From SHVO01 sp050250575 (lineage in GTDB: Bacteria; Pseudomonadota; Alphaproteobacteria; Rhodospirillales; Rhodospirillaceae), in the NCBI GenBank assembly GCA_050250575.1, contig JBFWOJ010000013.1:1-64000 (forward strand): a stretch of 64,000 bases of DNA. The letters run 5' to 3'. A program made the translations under genes and the position numbers. This document shows, piece by piece, positions 27,276-35,876 of the stretch. Under the pieces are notes generated by a model. That model made no database searches. It was not told where the DNA came from and saw only the letters and a program-made list of their open reading frames with translations. Every line of letters begins with the position of its first letter. Position 1 is the first letter of the stretch.

Positions 27276-27300
27276 AACGTCCTCCACGCGGATTAGTTCC
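27276..27300 (-). promoter_or_regulatory. EcfG-type promoter candidate for the 89-residue protein
   Basis: On the minus strand GGAAC (27300-27296), 16 nt, CGTT (27279-27276). It would start transcription about 33 nt before ATG 27236. It could be a chance match inside a longer gene. Confidence 0.4.
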
Positions 27301-27451
27301 CTTGAATTCCAGCGTCTTAGAGCGGTTGAAATCGCCGTGGGATAATCGCGGCCGCTGTCCGTTGGCACCGTGCGGTCATCGCCACGATGACGCGAGCATC
27401 GCAGCTCCTTCGTGCTGACAATTACGTAACCGCAGGAGCGACTGGTTGAGA

Positions 27452-27476
27452 GGAACACCACAAACCATATGACGTT
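27452..27476 (+). promoter_or_regulatory. EcfG-type promoter of a candidate sRNA
   Basis: GGAAC (27452-27456), 16 nt, CGTT (27473-27476). No protein-coding start with a ribosome site follows; instead two hairpins and a T-run follow within 100 nt. Confidence 0.6.
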
Positions 27477-27482
27477 CTACGC

Positions 27483-27577
27483 TGTGACGTTCGAGGCACC
27501 CCCAGCCCCCCTTAAGGGCCTCGGACGAGATTTGAAGCCCCTCGCTTGTCCCCCCAGGCGAGGGGCAAATCTTTTGT
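27483..27577 (+). ncRNA. Candidate GsrN-like general-stress sRNA
   Basis: About 95 nt from the predicted start to the terminator. Hairpin 1 (27492-27523) has a CGAGGC/GCCTCG stem and a 20-nt loop very rich in C. Hairpin 2 (27528-27572) pairs AGATTT with AAATCT and GCCCCTCGC with GCGAGGGGC around a loop containing six C, then TTTT, the form of a Rho-independent terminator. Known: GsrN of Caulobacter crescentus is an sRNA of similar size transcribed by the EcfG-type sigma factor SigT, with a C-rich 5' loop that pairs with targets such as katG. Homology to GsrN is inferred from promoter, size and C-rich loops, not from alignment. Confidence 0.55.
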
Positions 27578-27790
27578 GCGGTGATTTCATTTGTGGCCCG
27601 GCTCACGGAGCCGGGCCCCCAAATACGACAGCCCCGATCGTCACTGTCGCAACGTTCCCCCGTTGCGACGGTCACTTTGGGCGTGACGGGCGTCAGTCTG
27701 CACAGCGCGCAGCATGTAACAACCACGTACAAGTTTTTTATCTGCTTTGGTGAAACCTCGGCGCGAAGCCTGACCGATTATTGTTCTTTC

Positions 27791-27812
27791 CGGCGCGCCG
27801 CGCGGCGCGCCG
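27791..27812. repeat. 22-bp perfect GC palindrome
   Basis: Made only of G and C; CGGCGCGCCGC read against its own complement. No gene starts nearby. Confidence 0.8.
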
Positions 27813-27854
27813 TATCCGCTCGGGGCCGAGGCCGCAAAGTCTTTTGCGCTCGCT

Positions 27855-27876
27855 GCGGTCTTATCGCGGTCTTATC
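27855..27876. repeat. 11-bp perfect tandem duplication
   Basis: GCGGTCTTATC occurs twice without a gap. Confidence 0.8.
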
Positions 27877-28430
27877 GGGCTGACGCACGGTATCGAGCAC
27901 GCCCGGCCTCAGGTAGGGACGGGTAAGTCACGAGGCGCTGGAGTCCGCCTTCAGTACGTAGAAGATTTCAACGGCGCGGACACGTGATCGCGGAAATGTC
28001 CGCTCGCGATGTTGACGATCGTGCCGCCGTACGTCTTGGGAGCAGTCAGCAGCCGCGGCCCTCACGGCAGGATAGCGATAACATGTCCATTTGGAATCGT
28101 CATCATGAAGCCGGCGAGCGCGTGCCAGGCAATGCCGATGCCAATGCCGTGATCGAACGCCTTGCCCCGCGCGATCTCGACTTCCAGCCGAAGGTGCGCG
28201 GGAGATGTCACTTTGTCTGCCATGACGGCCTCATTGACCAACGTCGGGATGAGGTGCGGCATTTCTTGGAGGCTCACGACATGCTGCGCTCCTCCGGCCG
28301 CAATAGCATTTTGCGGGGATACGGGAAGCCGCTGCCGTGTCGGCGTTCAATGTGAAGCTTCACATCCTCGGCGAAGACGACAGCTTTGACCTGCGGCGCC
28401 GCAAACCGTACGTCGGCCGCGGGACCCAAG

Positions 28431-28455
28431 GGAACAAACGCGAACCGCAACCGTA
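28431..28455 (+). promoter_or_regulatory. Near-consensus EcfG-type promoter
   Basis: GGAAC (28431-28435), 16 nt, CGTA (28452-28455). One mismatch in the -10 element. It lies 30 nt before a 49-codon frame with a good ribosome site. Confidence 0.35.
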
Positions 28456-28485
28456 GTGACTGTTGGGGCGATAGGAGACCAAGTC

Positions 28486-28635
28486 ATGGCGCAACGCGAT
28501 CGATACCGGCTCGTGCGGAAGAACGGCGAGTGCAAAATCGGACGTTTCCCTGACTTTGGATTTCGGCGGGGGGCCGCGGCAGATGGTGTCCACGCTACCG
28601 CCGATGATCGGCCTGCAATCCGGCCGACGACCTGA
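28486..28635 (+). CDS. Small basic hypothetical protein (49 residues)
   Basis: Reads MAQRDRYRLVRKNGECK and continues to a TGA at 28633-28635; rich in Arg, with one Cys. AGGAG lies 8 nt before the ATG, and the near-consensus stress promoter stands at the same distance seen for the FkbM gene. No family recognised. Support is from the initiation signals only. Confidence 0.4.
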   Translation: MAQRDRYRLVRKNGECKIGRFPDFGFRRGAAADGVHATADDRPAIRPTT

Positions 28636-28713
28636 TCGACGTCGCGGCTCATACGGCGGCCCGCAAGAGAACGCAGCACATAACGTAAATCACGTCACAA
28701 CGGAGGACGGCCT

Positions 28714-29277
28714 ATGGCCAAAACAAGAGGGAAAGCGAAGTCGAGGGCAAAAAATGGATCGCGCAAGAAAATGGACGCGATCGCCATGTTGAAGGCGGAC
28801 CATCGGACCGTCGAGGAGCTTTTCGAGAAGTATGAAAAGTCGCGCGGCAAGAAGGCCGATATTGCGCGCCAGATCTGTCTCGAGCTGATGGTCCATACCC
28901 TGATCGAGGAGGAGCTGTTCTATCCGGCCTGCGCCGAAGCCGGCGTCGAGGAAGACATGATCGAGGAAGCTTTTGTCGAGCACGACGGAGCCAAGGTCCT
29001 GATCGCGGAACTGCGCGAAGGATCGCCCGACGACGATTACTACGACGCCAAAGTCAAAGTGCTGTCCGAAGAGATCAAGCATCACGTCAAGGAGGAAGAG
29101 CAGCGCGGCGGCATCTTCGCGCAGATCCGAGACTCCGAGCTCGATCTCGAAGCGCTCGCCGAGCAGATGCAGGCGCGTAAAATGGAGATCATGGCGCAAA
29201 TGGAGAAGAAACTGCCTCCGCCGATGACCCGCACCATGAAGGATACGCAGATCGAACGCGGGCAGATCTCCCTGTGA
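28714..29277 (+). CDS. Hemerythrin HHE domain protein
   Basis: A 187-residue protein with a Lys-rich N-terminal tail (1-20) and a four-helix hemerythrin-like domain (about 22-145). Di-iron ligand candidates are in LKADHRTVEELF, HTLIEEELFYPA, VEHDGAKVLI and HHVKEEEQ. Such cytoplasmic proteins bind oxygen, NO or iron and are often linked to oxidative stress. A C-terminal Met/charged helix (160-187) is extra. GGAGG lies 7 nt before the ATG. Its stop overlaps a GTG start of a small frame, and a ferritin-like gene follows. Confidence 0.92.
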   Translation: MAKTRGKAKSRAKNGSRKKMDAIAMLKADHRTVEELFEKYEKSRGKKADIARQICLELMVHTLIEEELFYPACAEAGVEEDMIEEAFVEHDGAKVLIAELREGSPDDDYYDAKVKVLSEEIKHHVKEEEQRGGIFAQIRDSELDLEALAEQMQARKMEIMAQMEKKLPPPMTRTMKDTQIERGQISL

Positions 29278-29498
29278 CGGCACGCCGACAGGACAAGAGT
29301 GCAGTCTGTGACCGGCCGGCTGGCGGCGCTGAGCGCCCCCAGCCGGCCGTATCGCCCGCTCGGTCGATCCATAGGGCGTCCGATCCGGCCTGCGACATCG
29401 GGCGCTGCGACCTCTGCGGCGAGCTGTACAATCTGCGTCATAGCTACGAAGTCCTCCATCATCTCCACGGCCGCCGCTTCGACGAAGTGCTGCATTAG
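29274..29498 (+). CDS. Possible small Cys/His protein coupled to hemerythrin
   Basis: A 74-residue frame that starts with GTG overlapping the hemerythrin stop (GTGA). The first 40 residues are low-complexity; the last 35 read ACDIGRCDLCGELYNLRHSY followed by more His, a CxxC with clustered histidines that could bind metal. Not recognised, and the start overlap is the only translation signal. Confidence 0.3.
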   Translation: MTARRQDKSAVCDRPAGGAERPQPAVSPARSIHRASDPACDIGRCDLCGELYNLRHSYEVLHHLHGRRFDEVLH

Positions 29499-29509
29499 CT
29501 CAGATCATC

Positions 29510-30712
29510 TTGCCGCCGCGTTTTCCCTTTCGGACCCGTGAACAGCTCCTGCACATGCTCGCCGAGGCGTCGGAGCTCGAGCACGCGGCGCTCTGCAGCT
29601 ACTTGTTCGCTGCTTTCAGTTTGAAGCGCTCAACCGAGGAAGGCCTCACTGCGCGAGAGCTCAGGTCCGTCACCGAATGGCGAAAGACCCTCTTTGCCAT
29701 CGCCCGCGATGAAATGGCGCACCTTGTCACCGTCAATAATTTGATCGTCGCCATCGGCGGATCGGCGCACTTCAATCGCCCCAACTTTCCGGTCGCGCCG
29801 AATTACTTTCCCGGCGGCTTTACCCTCGAACTCGCGCCGTTCGGCAAGCAAGCGCTGGAGCGATTCATTGCGCTCGAGCGATCCGAACGCGCCGTCGAAG
29901 ACCTCGAAGAGGATCGCGCCTGGGCGCGTGGCGCTCCGGCGGACTTCCTATTCCCCGCTGCCGTCGACTACCGTTCGATCGGGGCGTTCTACGAGGAGCT
30001 CAAACGCACGATTGAATACGCGGCGGCGGAGCTTGGCGAAGAGAAGTTATTTGTCCGCCGCGCGGCCCAGCTTGCGCCCCGGAGCGCAAAGCTCGACAAC
30101 AGCTTTGTCATCGAGGATCTGGCCTCGGCGCGCAAGGCAATCGACACGATCGTGGAGGAAGGCGAGGGCGCTGCCGGCGGGGCCGCGGATTGCCATTATG
30201 CGCGCTTCTCCAGGATCAAAGAAGAATTCGAATCCCTCCGCGCGCAGAATCCGGGCTTCGAACCGGCGCGCCCGGTCGTGTGCAATCCGGTGATGCGCGC
30301 CCCGGCACCAGATCACGCCGCGCGCGTGAGATATGTCTCCGCAGACGAGGCGCGGCCTATCCTTGATGCAGCAAATGCCATTTATGGCCAATTACTGCGA
30401 TGCCTGGTGCAGGCTTATGCGTCGCGTGATTCCGCGCCACGGTCCGACAGTCTCGTCGCCGTGGCTGTAAGCCTGATGCATGTTTTTTCAGAGGTCTCTT
30501 CTCATCTGACGACTTTGCCCGCTTCAGCCGGCAGTGCCGACCGCGCAGGCGTGACCTTTACGATGTTGCGCAGTATCGAGCCGCTCGCGCGCGAGAGTGT
30601 CCTCATCAGCGAACGGTTGGCCGAGATCGCGCGCCGCCTGGATCAGCTACAGCCGGCCGAGATCTTTGCAGCCGCCGCCGCGCGCGTCAGGGATGCTGCG
30701 GTGTCGCTCTGA
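29510..30712 (+). CDS. Ferritin-like domain protein (VioB/IPP dimer synthase-type)
   Basis: A 400-residue protein whose N-terminal half (10-220) is the ferritin-like domain found in VioB-type iminophenyl-pyruvate dimer synthases: ASELEHAALCSYLFAAFSLK and ARDEMAHLVTVNNLIVAIGG supply the E..ExxH iron ligands, followed by NRPNFPVAPNYFPGGFTLEL. The C-terminal half is helical with no known motif. Stand-alone proteins of this type are widespread and of unknown function. The start is TTG without a clear ribosome site; no ATG exists upstream in frame, so the exact start is uncertain. Follows the hemerythrin gene, suggesting a joint iron or oxygen function. Confidence 0.8.
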   Translation: MPPRFPFRTREQLLHMLAEASELEHAALCSYLFAAFSLKRSTEEGLTARELRSVTEWRKTLFAIARDEMAHLVTVNNLIVAIGGSAHFNRPNFPVAPNYFPGGFTLELAPFGKQALERFIALERSERAVEDLEEDRAWARGAPADFLFPAAVDYRSIGAFYEELKRTIEYAAAELGEEKLFVRRAAQLAPRSAKLDNSFVIEDLASARKAIDTIVEEGEGAAGGAADCHYARFSRIKEEFESLRAQNPGFEPARPVVCNPVMRAPAPDHAARVRYVSADEARPILDAANAIYGQLLRCLVQAYASRDSAPRSDSLVAVAVSLMHVFSEVSSHLTTLPASAGSADRAGVTFTMLRSIEPLARESVLISERLAEIARRLDQLQPAEIFAAAAARVRDAAVSL

Positions 30713-31006
30713 ACCGGTTGGCTCTTCGCCAATTCTCTTTGCCTTGAAAGGTGCGGCCTCGGGATGGGCGGCTGCCGGTGCATGCCTCGCGCTTGCTGTA
30801 AGGTTTGCGCCATGCGCAACAAGAGCACGGCGATAGTCGGCCACTGCCTGAAGATGCCGTTCGGCGCTTGGACAATCGTAGGCGTTGCCCATGACCTCTT
30901 CGAGATAGGCCGCAACCGCGGTCACGCGATCAGAGCATGTGAGCCTCCGGTCTCTACGGGAGCCGGCATCCGGAGATTCGCGCGTCATGGTCGGAGGATC
31001 TTGCAT
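30647..31006 (-). CDS. Possible hypothetical protein, antisense to the ferritin-like 3' end
   Basis: A 119-residue frame; the middle (VTAVAAYLEEVMGNAYDCP, then AERHLQAVADYRRALVA) looks like two amphipathic helices. It overlaps the convergent ferritin-like gene by 66 nt, has no clear ribosome site and no recognised family. It is the only candidate in the 450 bases between the ferritin-like gene and ygiQ; otherwise that stretch holds nothing I can support. Confidence 0.25.
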   Translation of the reverse strand: MQDPPTMTRESPDAGSRRDRRLTCSDRVTAVAAYLEEVMGNAYDCPSAERHLQAVADYRRALVAHGANLTASARHAPAAAHPEAAPFKAKRIGEEPTGSERHRSIPDARGGGCKDLGRL

Positions 31007-31165
31007 CGAAATCAGCTTAATAGCCCGAAAAGGCTCCTCACTTCCGTCACTGACTGCGGTCGTTTTGCCGGGCGAACTCAGCCACGAGGCAATAAATCCG
31101 CGGCTGAAATCAACGGTGACGAGCGTGGAAACCTGTGCCGAGACGGCTACTTCCGGCGTTATGCG

Positions 31166-33229
31166 CTACTGCGGCGGCCGACGCGGCTCTTTGATGCCCT
31201 TGGTCAGGAACGTCTGGTGCCGGTGCTTGCGGCCCATGCGCTTGCCTTCGCCGCCGCTCTTGCCGGTGCCCGCGGGCTGCCACGCGGGAATGAGCTGATG
31301 CTTCCCCGGTCCAATCAGGTCCGCCCGTCCCATGCGCTTGAGCGCCTCGCGCAACAGCGGCCAGTTCTCCGGATCGTGATAGCGCAGGAAGGCCTTGTGC
31401 AGGCGGCGTTGCTTGAGGCCCTTGATCGTATCGACGCCTTCGCTCGCTCCGCGGCGCACGGGCTTCAGCGGGTTCTTGCCCGAATGATACATCGCCGTCG
31501 ACAACGCCATGGGCGAGGGCAGGAAGGTCTGCACCTGGTCGGCCCGGTATTTGTTCTTCTTGAGCCACAGCGCGAGGTTCATCATGTCCTCGTCCGTCGT
31601 GCCCGGATGGGCGGCGATGAAATAAGGGATCAGGAAGTATTCCTTGCCCGCCTGCTTCGCGGCCTGATCGAACATCTGCTTGAACCGGTCGTAGGCGCCG
31701 ATGCCCGGCTTCATCATCTTCGAGAGCGGACCGGCTTCGGTATGCTCGGGCGCGATCTTGAGGTAGCCGCCCACGTGATGAGTGACGAGTTCCTTCACGT
31801 AAGCCGGGCTCTTGACGGCGAGATCGTAGCGTACGCCTGACGCGACCATCACCTTTTTGATGCCCGGAAGCTCGCGCGCCTTGCGGTACAGCTGAATCAG
31901 CGAATCATGGCTGGTGTTGAGGTTCGGGCAGACGCCGGGGAATACGCAGGAAGGCTTACGGCACTTGGACTCGATCTCTTTGTCCTTGCACGCCATGCGG
32001 TACATGTTCGCCGTCGGGCCGCCGATATCGGAGATGATCCCGGTGAAGCCCTCGGTCTTGTCGCGAATCTTCTCGATCTCCTGAAGGATCGACTGCTCGG
32101 AGCGGCTTTGGATCACGCGGCCCTCGTGCTCGGTGATCGAGCAGAAGGAACAGCCGCCGAAGCAGCCGCGCATGATCGTCACCGAGAAGCGGATCATCTC
32201 CCAGGCGGGGATTTTCGCGTCGCCGTACGACGGGTGCGGCGCGCGCGCGTAAGGCAATTCGTAGACCGCGTCCATCTCCGCCGTCGTGATGGGGATCGGC
32301 GGCGGCGTCACCCACAGCTCGCGGTCGCCATGCTTTTGCACGAGCGGGCGCGCATTACCGGGATTGCTCTCCCGGTGCAGCACGCGGCTGGCCCTGGCAT
32401 AGGTCTCCGGATCCCTTTCGACCTGTTCGAAGCTCGGCAAGCGCACGACGATCTTCTCGCCCGGCTTCGCCTGCTTTGCGCCTTCGTCGCTGGCGTCGAC
32501 ATCGTCGGCGCGCGCTTCGGCCCAGCCTTCAGGCACCGCCGGCTTTAGGAGTGCGACGCCGCGCACGTCATCCATATCGGCGGCCTTTTGGCCTTTGGCG
32601 AAGCGATGCGCGACTTCGACGACCGCGCGCTCGGCATTGCCGTACAGAAGAATGTCAGCCTTGGCGTCCACCAGGACGGAGCGCCGCACCTTGTCCGACC
32701 AGTAGTCGTAGTGGGCGATTCGGCGCAGCGAGCTTTCGATGCCGCCGAGCACGATCGGCACGTCCTTGAACGCTTCGCGGCAGCGTTGCGCGTAAACGAT
32801 GACCGAGCGATCCGGGCGTTTACCGCCTTCGCCGCCCGCCGTGTAGCTGTCGTTGTGGCGCAGGCGCCGGTCCGAGGTGTAGCGGTTCACCATCGAATCC
32901 ATGTTGCCGCCGGTGATGCCCCAGAACAGCTTCGGCGCGCCAAGGCGCTTGAACGCCTCCGGGTCCTGCCAGTTGGGCTGTGAGATGATCCCGACGCGAA
33001 AGCCCTGGGCCTCCAGCAGGCGACCGATGATCGCCATGCCGAAGCTGGGGTGGTCGACGTAGGCGTCGCCCGTGACAATGATGATGTCGCACTGGTCCCA
33101 GCCGAGCACGTCCATCTCCTCCCGGCTCATGGGCAGGAAAGGCGCCGTGCCGAAGCGCTGCGCCCAGTACTTCTTGTACGAGAACAGCGGCTTCGGGCTG
33201 GCGGGCGGGTAAGGAACAGCGATGTTCAT
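31166..33229 (-). CDS. ygiQ: YgiQ-family radical SAM protein
   Basis: A 687-residue member of the UPF0313/YgiQ family. An N-terminal B12-binding-like region (40-250: DIIIVTGDAYVDHPSFG, then RPDRSVIVYAQRCREAF) precedes the radical SAM core, where the 4Fe-4S ligands are CFGGCSFC in MRGCFGGCSFCSITEHEGR. IAPEHTEAGPLSKMMKPG and YFIAAHPGTTDEDM match the family C-terminal half. The tail after 640 is basic and variable. Reaction unknown. Monocistronic. Confidence 0.95.
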   Translation of the reverse strand: MNIAVPYPPASPKPLFSYKKYWAQRFGTAPFLPMSREEMDVLGWDQCDIIIVTGDAYVDHPSFGMAIIGRLLEAQGFRVGIISQPNWQDPEAFKRLGAPKLFWGITGGNMDSMVNRYTSDRRLRHNDSYTAGGEGGKRPDRSVIVYAQRCREAFKDVPIVLGGIESSLRRIAHYDYWSDKVRRSVLVDAKADILLYGNAERAVVEVAHRFAKGQKAADMDDVRGVALLKPAVPEGWAEARADDVDASDEGAKQAKPGEKIVVRLPSFEQVERDPETYARASRVLHRESNPGNARPLVQKHGDRELWVTPPPIPITTAEMDAVYELPYARAPHPSYGDAKIPAWEMIRFSVTIMRGCFGGCSFCSITEHEGRVIQSRSEQSILQEIEKIRDKTEGFTGIISDIGGPTANMYRMACKDKEIESKCRKPSCVFPGVCPNLNTSHDSLIQLYRKARELPGIKKVMVASGVRYDLAVKSPAYVKELVTHHVGGYLKIAPEHTEAGPLSKMMKPGIGAYDRFKQMFDQAAKQAGKEYFLIPYFIAAHPGTTDEDMMNLALWLKKNKYRADQVQTFLPSPMALSTAMYHSGKNPLKPVRRGASEGVDTIKGLKQRRLHKAFLRYHDPENWPLLREALKRMGRADLIGPGKHQLIPAWQPAGTGKSGGEGKRMGRKHRHQTFLTKGIKEPRRPPQ

Positions 33230-33337
33230 GGCCGTCTATGTGGGCAAACACGACCTAAGGTCAATGCGAGGTGCTCCATATAAAGGAGACTTAAGTTAAT
33301 TTCTGGGTGTAACGGCCTGAAATTGCCCGCAAAACAG

Positions 33338-33370
33338 TTCGGGCGGTGGAGTTTCCCCGCACCGCCCGAA
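33338..33370 (-). terminator. Terminator of the cstA-ybdD operon
   Basis: An 11-bp perfect stem (TTCGGGCGGTG / CACCGCCCGAA) with an 11-nt loop, followed on the minus strand by CTGTTTTG. Confidence 0.7.
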
Positions 33371-33395
33371 AAGCCGGCCATGTCTCGATGTCAGG

Positions 33396-33647
33396 CTAAC
33401 AGCATCGCGCCTGCATGCCCGCCCCGCCGAAGCGGCGGACCTGGCACATGTTGAAGAACTCCGCGTAGCTCGGGATCGGCTCGTTGGGATGGGTGATCTT
33501 GCGGTGCCGGACGAAGGTCTCGTAGTCCGGCACGCCGCACATCAGACGCGCCATCTGCGTGAGCCGCGCGACCACGGTGGAGAAGACGCTTTGAAGCGGC
33601 GTCTTCTCCGGAAAATGGTCGGCCAGAAGGTTGCGGCTCTTGGCCAT
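33396..33647 (-). CDS. YbdD/YjiX-family protein
   Basis: An 83-residue partner of CstA. The family core is seen in MCGVPDYETFVRHRKITHPNEPIPSY, and the C-terminus ends in RCC as is typical. It is somewhat longer than the E. coli protein at its N-terminus. The ATG lies 2 nt after the cstA stop, so the pair is cotranscribed. YbdD-like proteins are needed for uptake by CstA/BtsT-type pyruvate carriers in enterobacteria. The larger open frame to 34142 is a shadow of cstA. Confidence 0.92.
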   Translation of the reverse strand: MAKSRNLLADHFPEKTPLQSVFSTVVARLTQMARLMCGVPDYETFVRHRKITHPNEPIPSYAEFFNMCQVRRFGGAGMQARCC

Positions 33648-33649
33648 TC

Positions 33650-35701
33650 TTACTCCGCCGGTTGACGCAGCGGGGTTTGGTCGGCGCGGACCGCGACGCC
33701 CTGGCCGCCGCGGATCGCGCGGATGCCGAAGAACACCAGCGCCACGACGATCAGCATGAAGAAGGCGCAAATCGCCGCGTCGAGGTAGTCGTTGAACAGC
33801 ACGCGCTCCATCTCCTCGATCGAGCGTGTCGGCGGGATCACTTTGCCCACCGCCAGACCCTCTTCGATCATCTTGGCATGGGCGAGGAACCCAATGCGCG
33901 GGTCGGCATGGAACAGTTTGTCCCAGCCCGCCCACATGGTGCAGATGAGGAGCCACGCGAGCGGCACCCCTGTGACCCACATGCGCTTCAGCTGGCCCAG
34001 CTGGACGACCAGGACCGTCGCCAGCACGAGGGCGATGGCGGCCAGCATCTGGTTCGCAACCCCGAACAGCGCCCACAGCGAGTTGATGCCGCCGAAGGGA
34101 TCGACCACGCCGACGTAGGTGAAGTAACCCCACGCCGCGCACGCCAGGCCCGTCGCCAGGTAGTTGCCGACCAGGGACTTCGTGTCGCCCAGCGTCTTGC
34201 TCGCCATGCCCAGGAGGTCCTGGATCATGAAGCGCGCAACGCGCGTGCCGGCCGACAGCGTGGTCAGGATGAACATCGCTTCGAACAGGATGGCGAAGTG
34301 GTACCAGAAGGCCATCGTCGCAGCGCCGCCCAGGAACTGGCTGAGGATGTGCGCCATGCCGACCGCAAGCGTCGGTGCGCCGCCGGTGCGCGAGAGGATC
34401 GAACCCTCGCCGACGTCCTTTGCCATCTGACTCAGGGCTTCAGGCGTGACGACGAAGCCCCACTGCGAGATCACCGTCGCGGCGCTTTCCGGCGTCGTGC
34501 CGATTACGCCCGGCGGGCTGTTCATGGCAAAGTAAACGCCGGGATCCAGCGCGCACGCGGCGATCAGCGCCATGATGGCGACGAAGCTTTCGCACATCAT
34601 CGAGCCGTAACCCACCGGGCGGGCCAGCATTTCGTTCTCGATCATCTTCGGCGTCGTGCCCGAGGACACCAGCGCATGGAAACCCGAGATGGCGCCGCAG
34701 GCGATGGTGATGAACAGGAACGGGAACAGCGAGCCGGCGAACACGGGGCCGGTGCCGTCGATGAACGGCGTCAACGCCGGCATCTGCAGATCCGGTGTCA
34801 CCACCAGGATGCCGACCGCCAGCATGACGATGGTGCCGATCTTCAGGAAGGTGGAGAGATAGTCGCGCGGGGCGAGCATCAGCCACACCGGCAGCACTGA
34901 CGACACGAAGGCGTAGATGATCAGCCACCAGGTGATCGACGTGCCCGACAGCGTGAACACTTCGCTCCAGTACTCGTCCTTGGCCACCGCGTCACCGAAG
35001 TACAGCGCCAGCATCAGGAGGACGAAACCGCCAACGGAGACCTCGAGCACGCGGCCCGGCCGGACGTAGCGCATGTAAAGGCCCATCGCCACGGCAATGG
35101 GGATCGACATCGCGACCGTGAACACGCCCCACGGGCTTTCCGCGAGGGCGCGGACGATCACCAGCGACAGCACCGCGAGCAGGATGATCATGATCGACAG
35201 GATGCCCACGATCGCAACGATGCCGGCGTCCTTGCCGAGGTTGTCGCGGATCATCTGGCCGAGCGTGTTGCCGTTGCGGCGCGTGGAGAAGAACAGGATC
35301 ACATAGTCCTGCATGCAGCCGGCGAACACGGCGCCGACCAGGATCCACAAGGTGCCCGGCAGATAGCCCATCTGCGCGGCGAGCGTCGGACCGACAAGAG
35401 GTCCGGCGCCGGCGATGGCGGCGAAGTGGTGGCCGAACAGCACGTACTTATTAGTGGGCACGTAATCGAGGCCGTCGTTCTTCAAAACGGCGGGCGTCGG
35501 CCGCGTCGCGTCGGCGCCCAGAACTGTGTTCTGGATGTAAGCCGAATAGAACCGGTAACCGATCGCGTAGGTGCACGTCGCCGCGACGACAAGCCACGCC
35601 GCGTTGATCGTTTCACCCTCGTTCAGGGCTAAAACCCCGAAACAGGCCGCGCCGAGTATTGCGACCCCCACCCAAAGTACTTGTTGGCCAAGTTTGCCCA
35701 T
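33650..35701 (-). CDS. cstA: CstA-family carbon starvation permease
   Basis: A 683-residue inner-membrane carrier of the CstA family with many hydrophobic segments. Conserved features: GHHFAAIAGAGPLVGPTLAAQMG near residue 65, AGCMQDYVILFFSTRRNG near 105, and GFHALVSSGTTPKMIENE near 345. E. coli relatives take up pyruvate (and possibly peptides) during starvation. Start at ATG 35701 has AAGGGG upstream; an in-frame extension to 35998 is unlike the family and overlaps the ligase gene region. Followed by ybdD. Confidence 0.95.
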   Translation of the reverse strand: MGKLGQQVLWVGVAILGAACFGVLALNEGETINAAWLVVAATCTYAIGYRFYSAYIQNTVLGADATRPTPAVLKNDGLDYVPTNKYVLFGHHFAAIAGAGPLVGPTLAAQMGYLPGTLWILVGAVFAGCMQDYVILFFSTRRNGNTLGQMIRDNLGKDAGIVAIVGILSIMIILLAVLSLVIVRALAESPWGVFTVAMSIPIAVAMGLYMRYVRPGRVLEVSVGGFVLLMLALYFGDAVAKDEYWSEVFTLSGTSITWWLIIYAFVSSVLPVWLMLAPRDYLSTFLKIGTIVMLAVGILVVTPDLQMPALTPFIDGTGPVFAGSLFPFLFITIACGAISGFHALVSSGTTPKMIENEMLARPVGYGSMMCESFVAIMALIAACALDPGVYFAMNSPPGVIGTTPESAATVISQWGFVVTPEALSQMAKDVGEGSILSRTGGAPTLAVGMAHILSQFLGGAATMAFWYHFAILFEAMFILTTLSAGTRVARFMIQDLLGMASKTLGDTKSLVGNYLATGLACAAWGYFTYVGVVDPFGGINSLWALFGVANQMLAAIALVLATVLVVQLGQLKRMWVTGVPLAWLLICTMWAGWDKLFHADPRIGFLAHAKMIEEGLAVGKVIPPTRSIEEMERVLFNDYLDAAICAFFMLIVVALVFFGIRAIRGGQGVAVRADQTPLRQPAE

Positions 35702-35876
35702 GGAACGAACCCCTTCGTTGCAGATGATGGGCGACTGAAACAAAAGACGACTCAAATAGCAAGCGAGCGCGCGACTCTTTCCCTGCCCGCACAGCTTTTT
35801 CTTGTAATCAGCGCGTGTGCGGCGGCCAGCCGCAACTCGGAGCGGCTTGTTGCACTGCACAATCACCGTGATTTCG

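Larger units (their letters stand above)
27578..28430. other. Hairpin-rich region without a supportable gene
   Basis: Contains a 10-bp GC-rich hairpin (27595-27617, ACG loop), a 9-bp hairpin (27646-27669, GTCGCAACG/CGTTGCGAC), a perfect 22-bp GC palindrome (27791-27812) and an 11-bp tandem duplication (27855-27876). Frames on both strands between 27984 and 28355 (for example 28062-28262 minus, 28085-28355 plus) are open but lack ribosome sites or recognisable domains, so neither is called. Confidence 0.5.

Noticed and set aside
27984..28355. Open frames on both strands
   Set aside because: Neither has a clear ribosome site or known domain; one is partly low-complexity (GIGIGI), so no gene is called.
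30764..31840. 358-codon plus-strand frame
   Set aside because: Mostly antisense to ygiQ, and Arg/His-rich as expected of a shadow.
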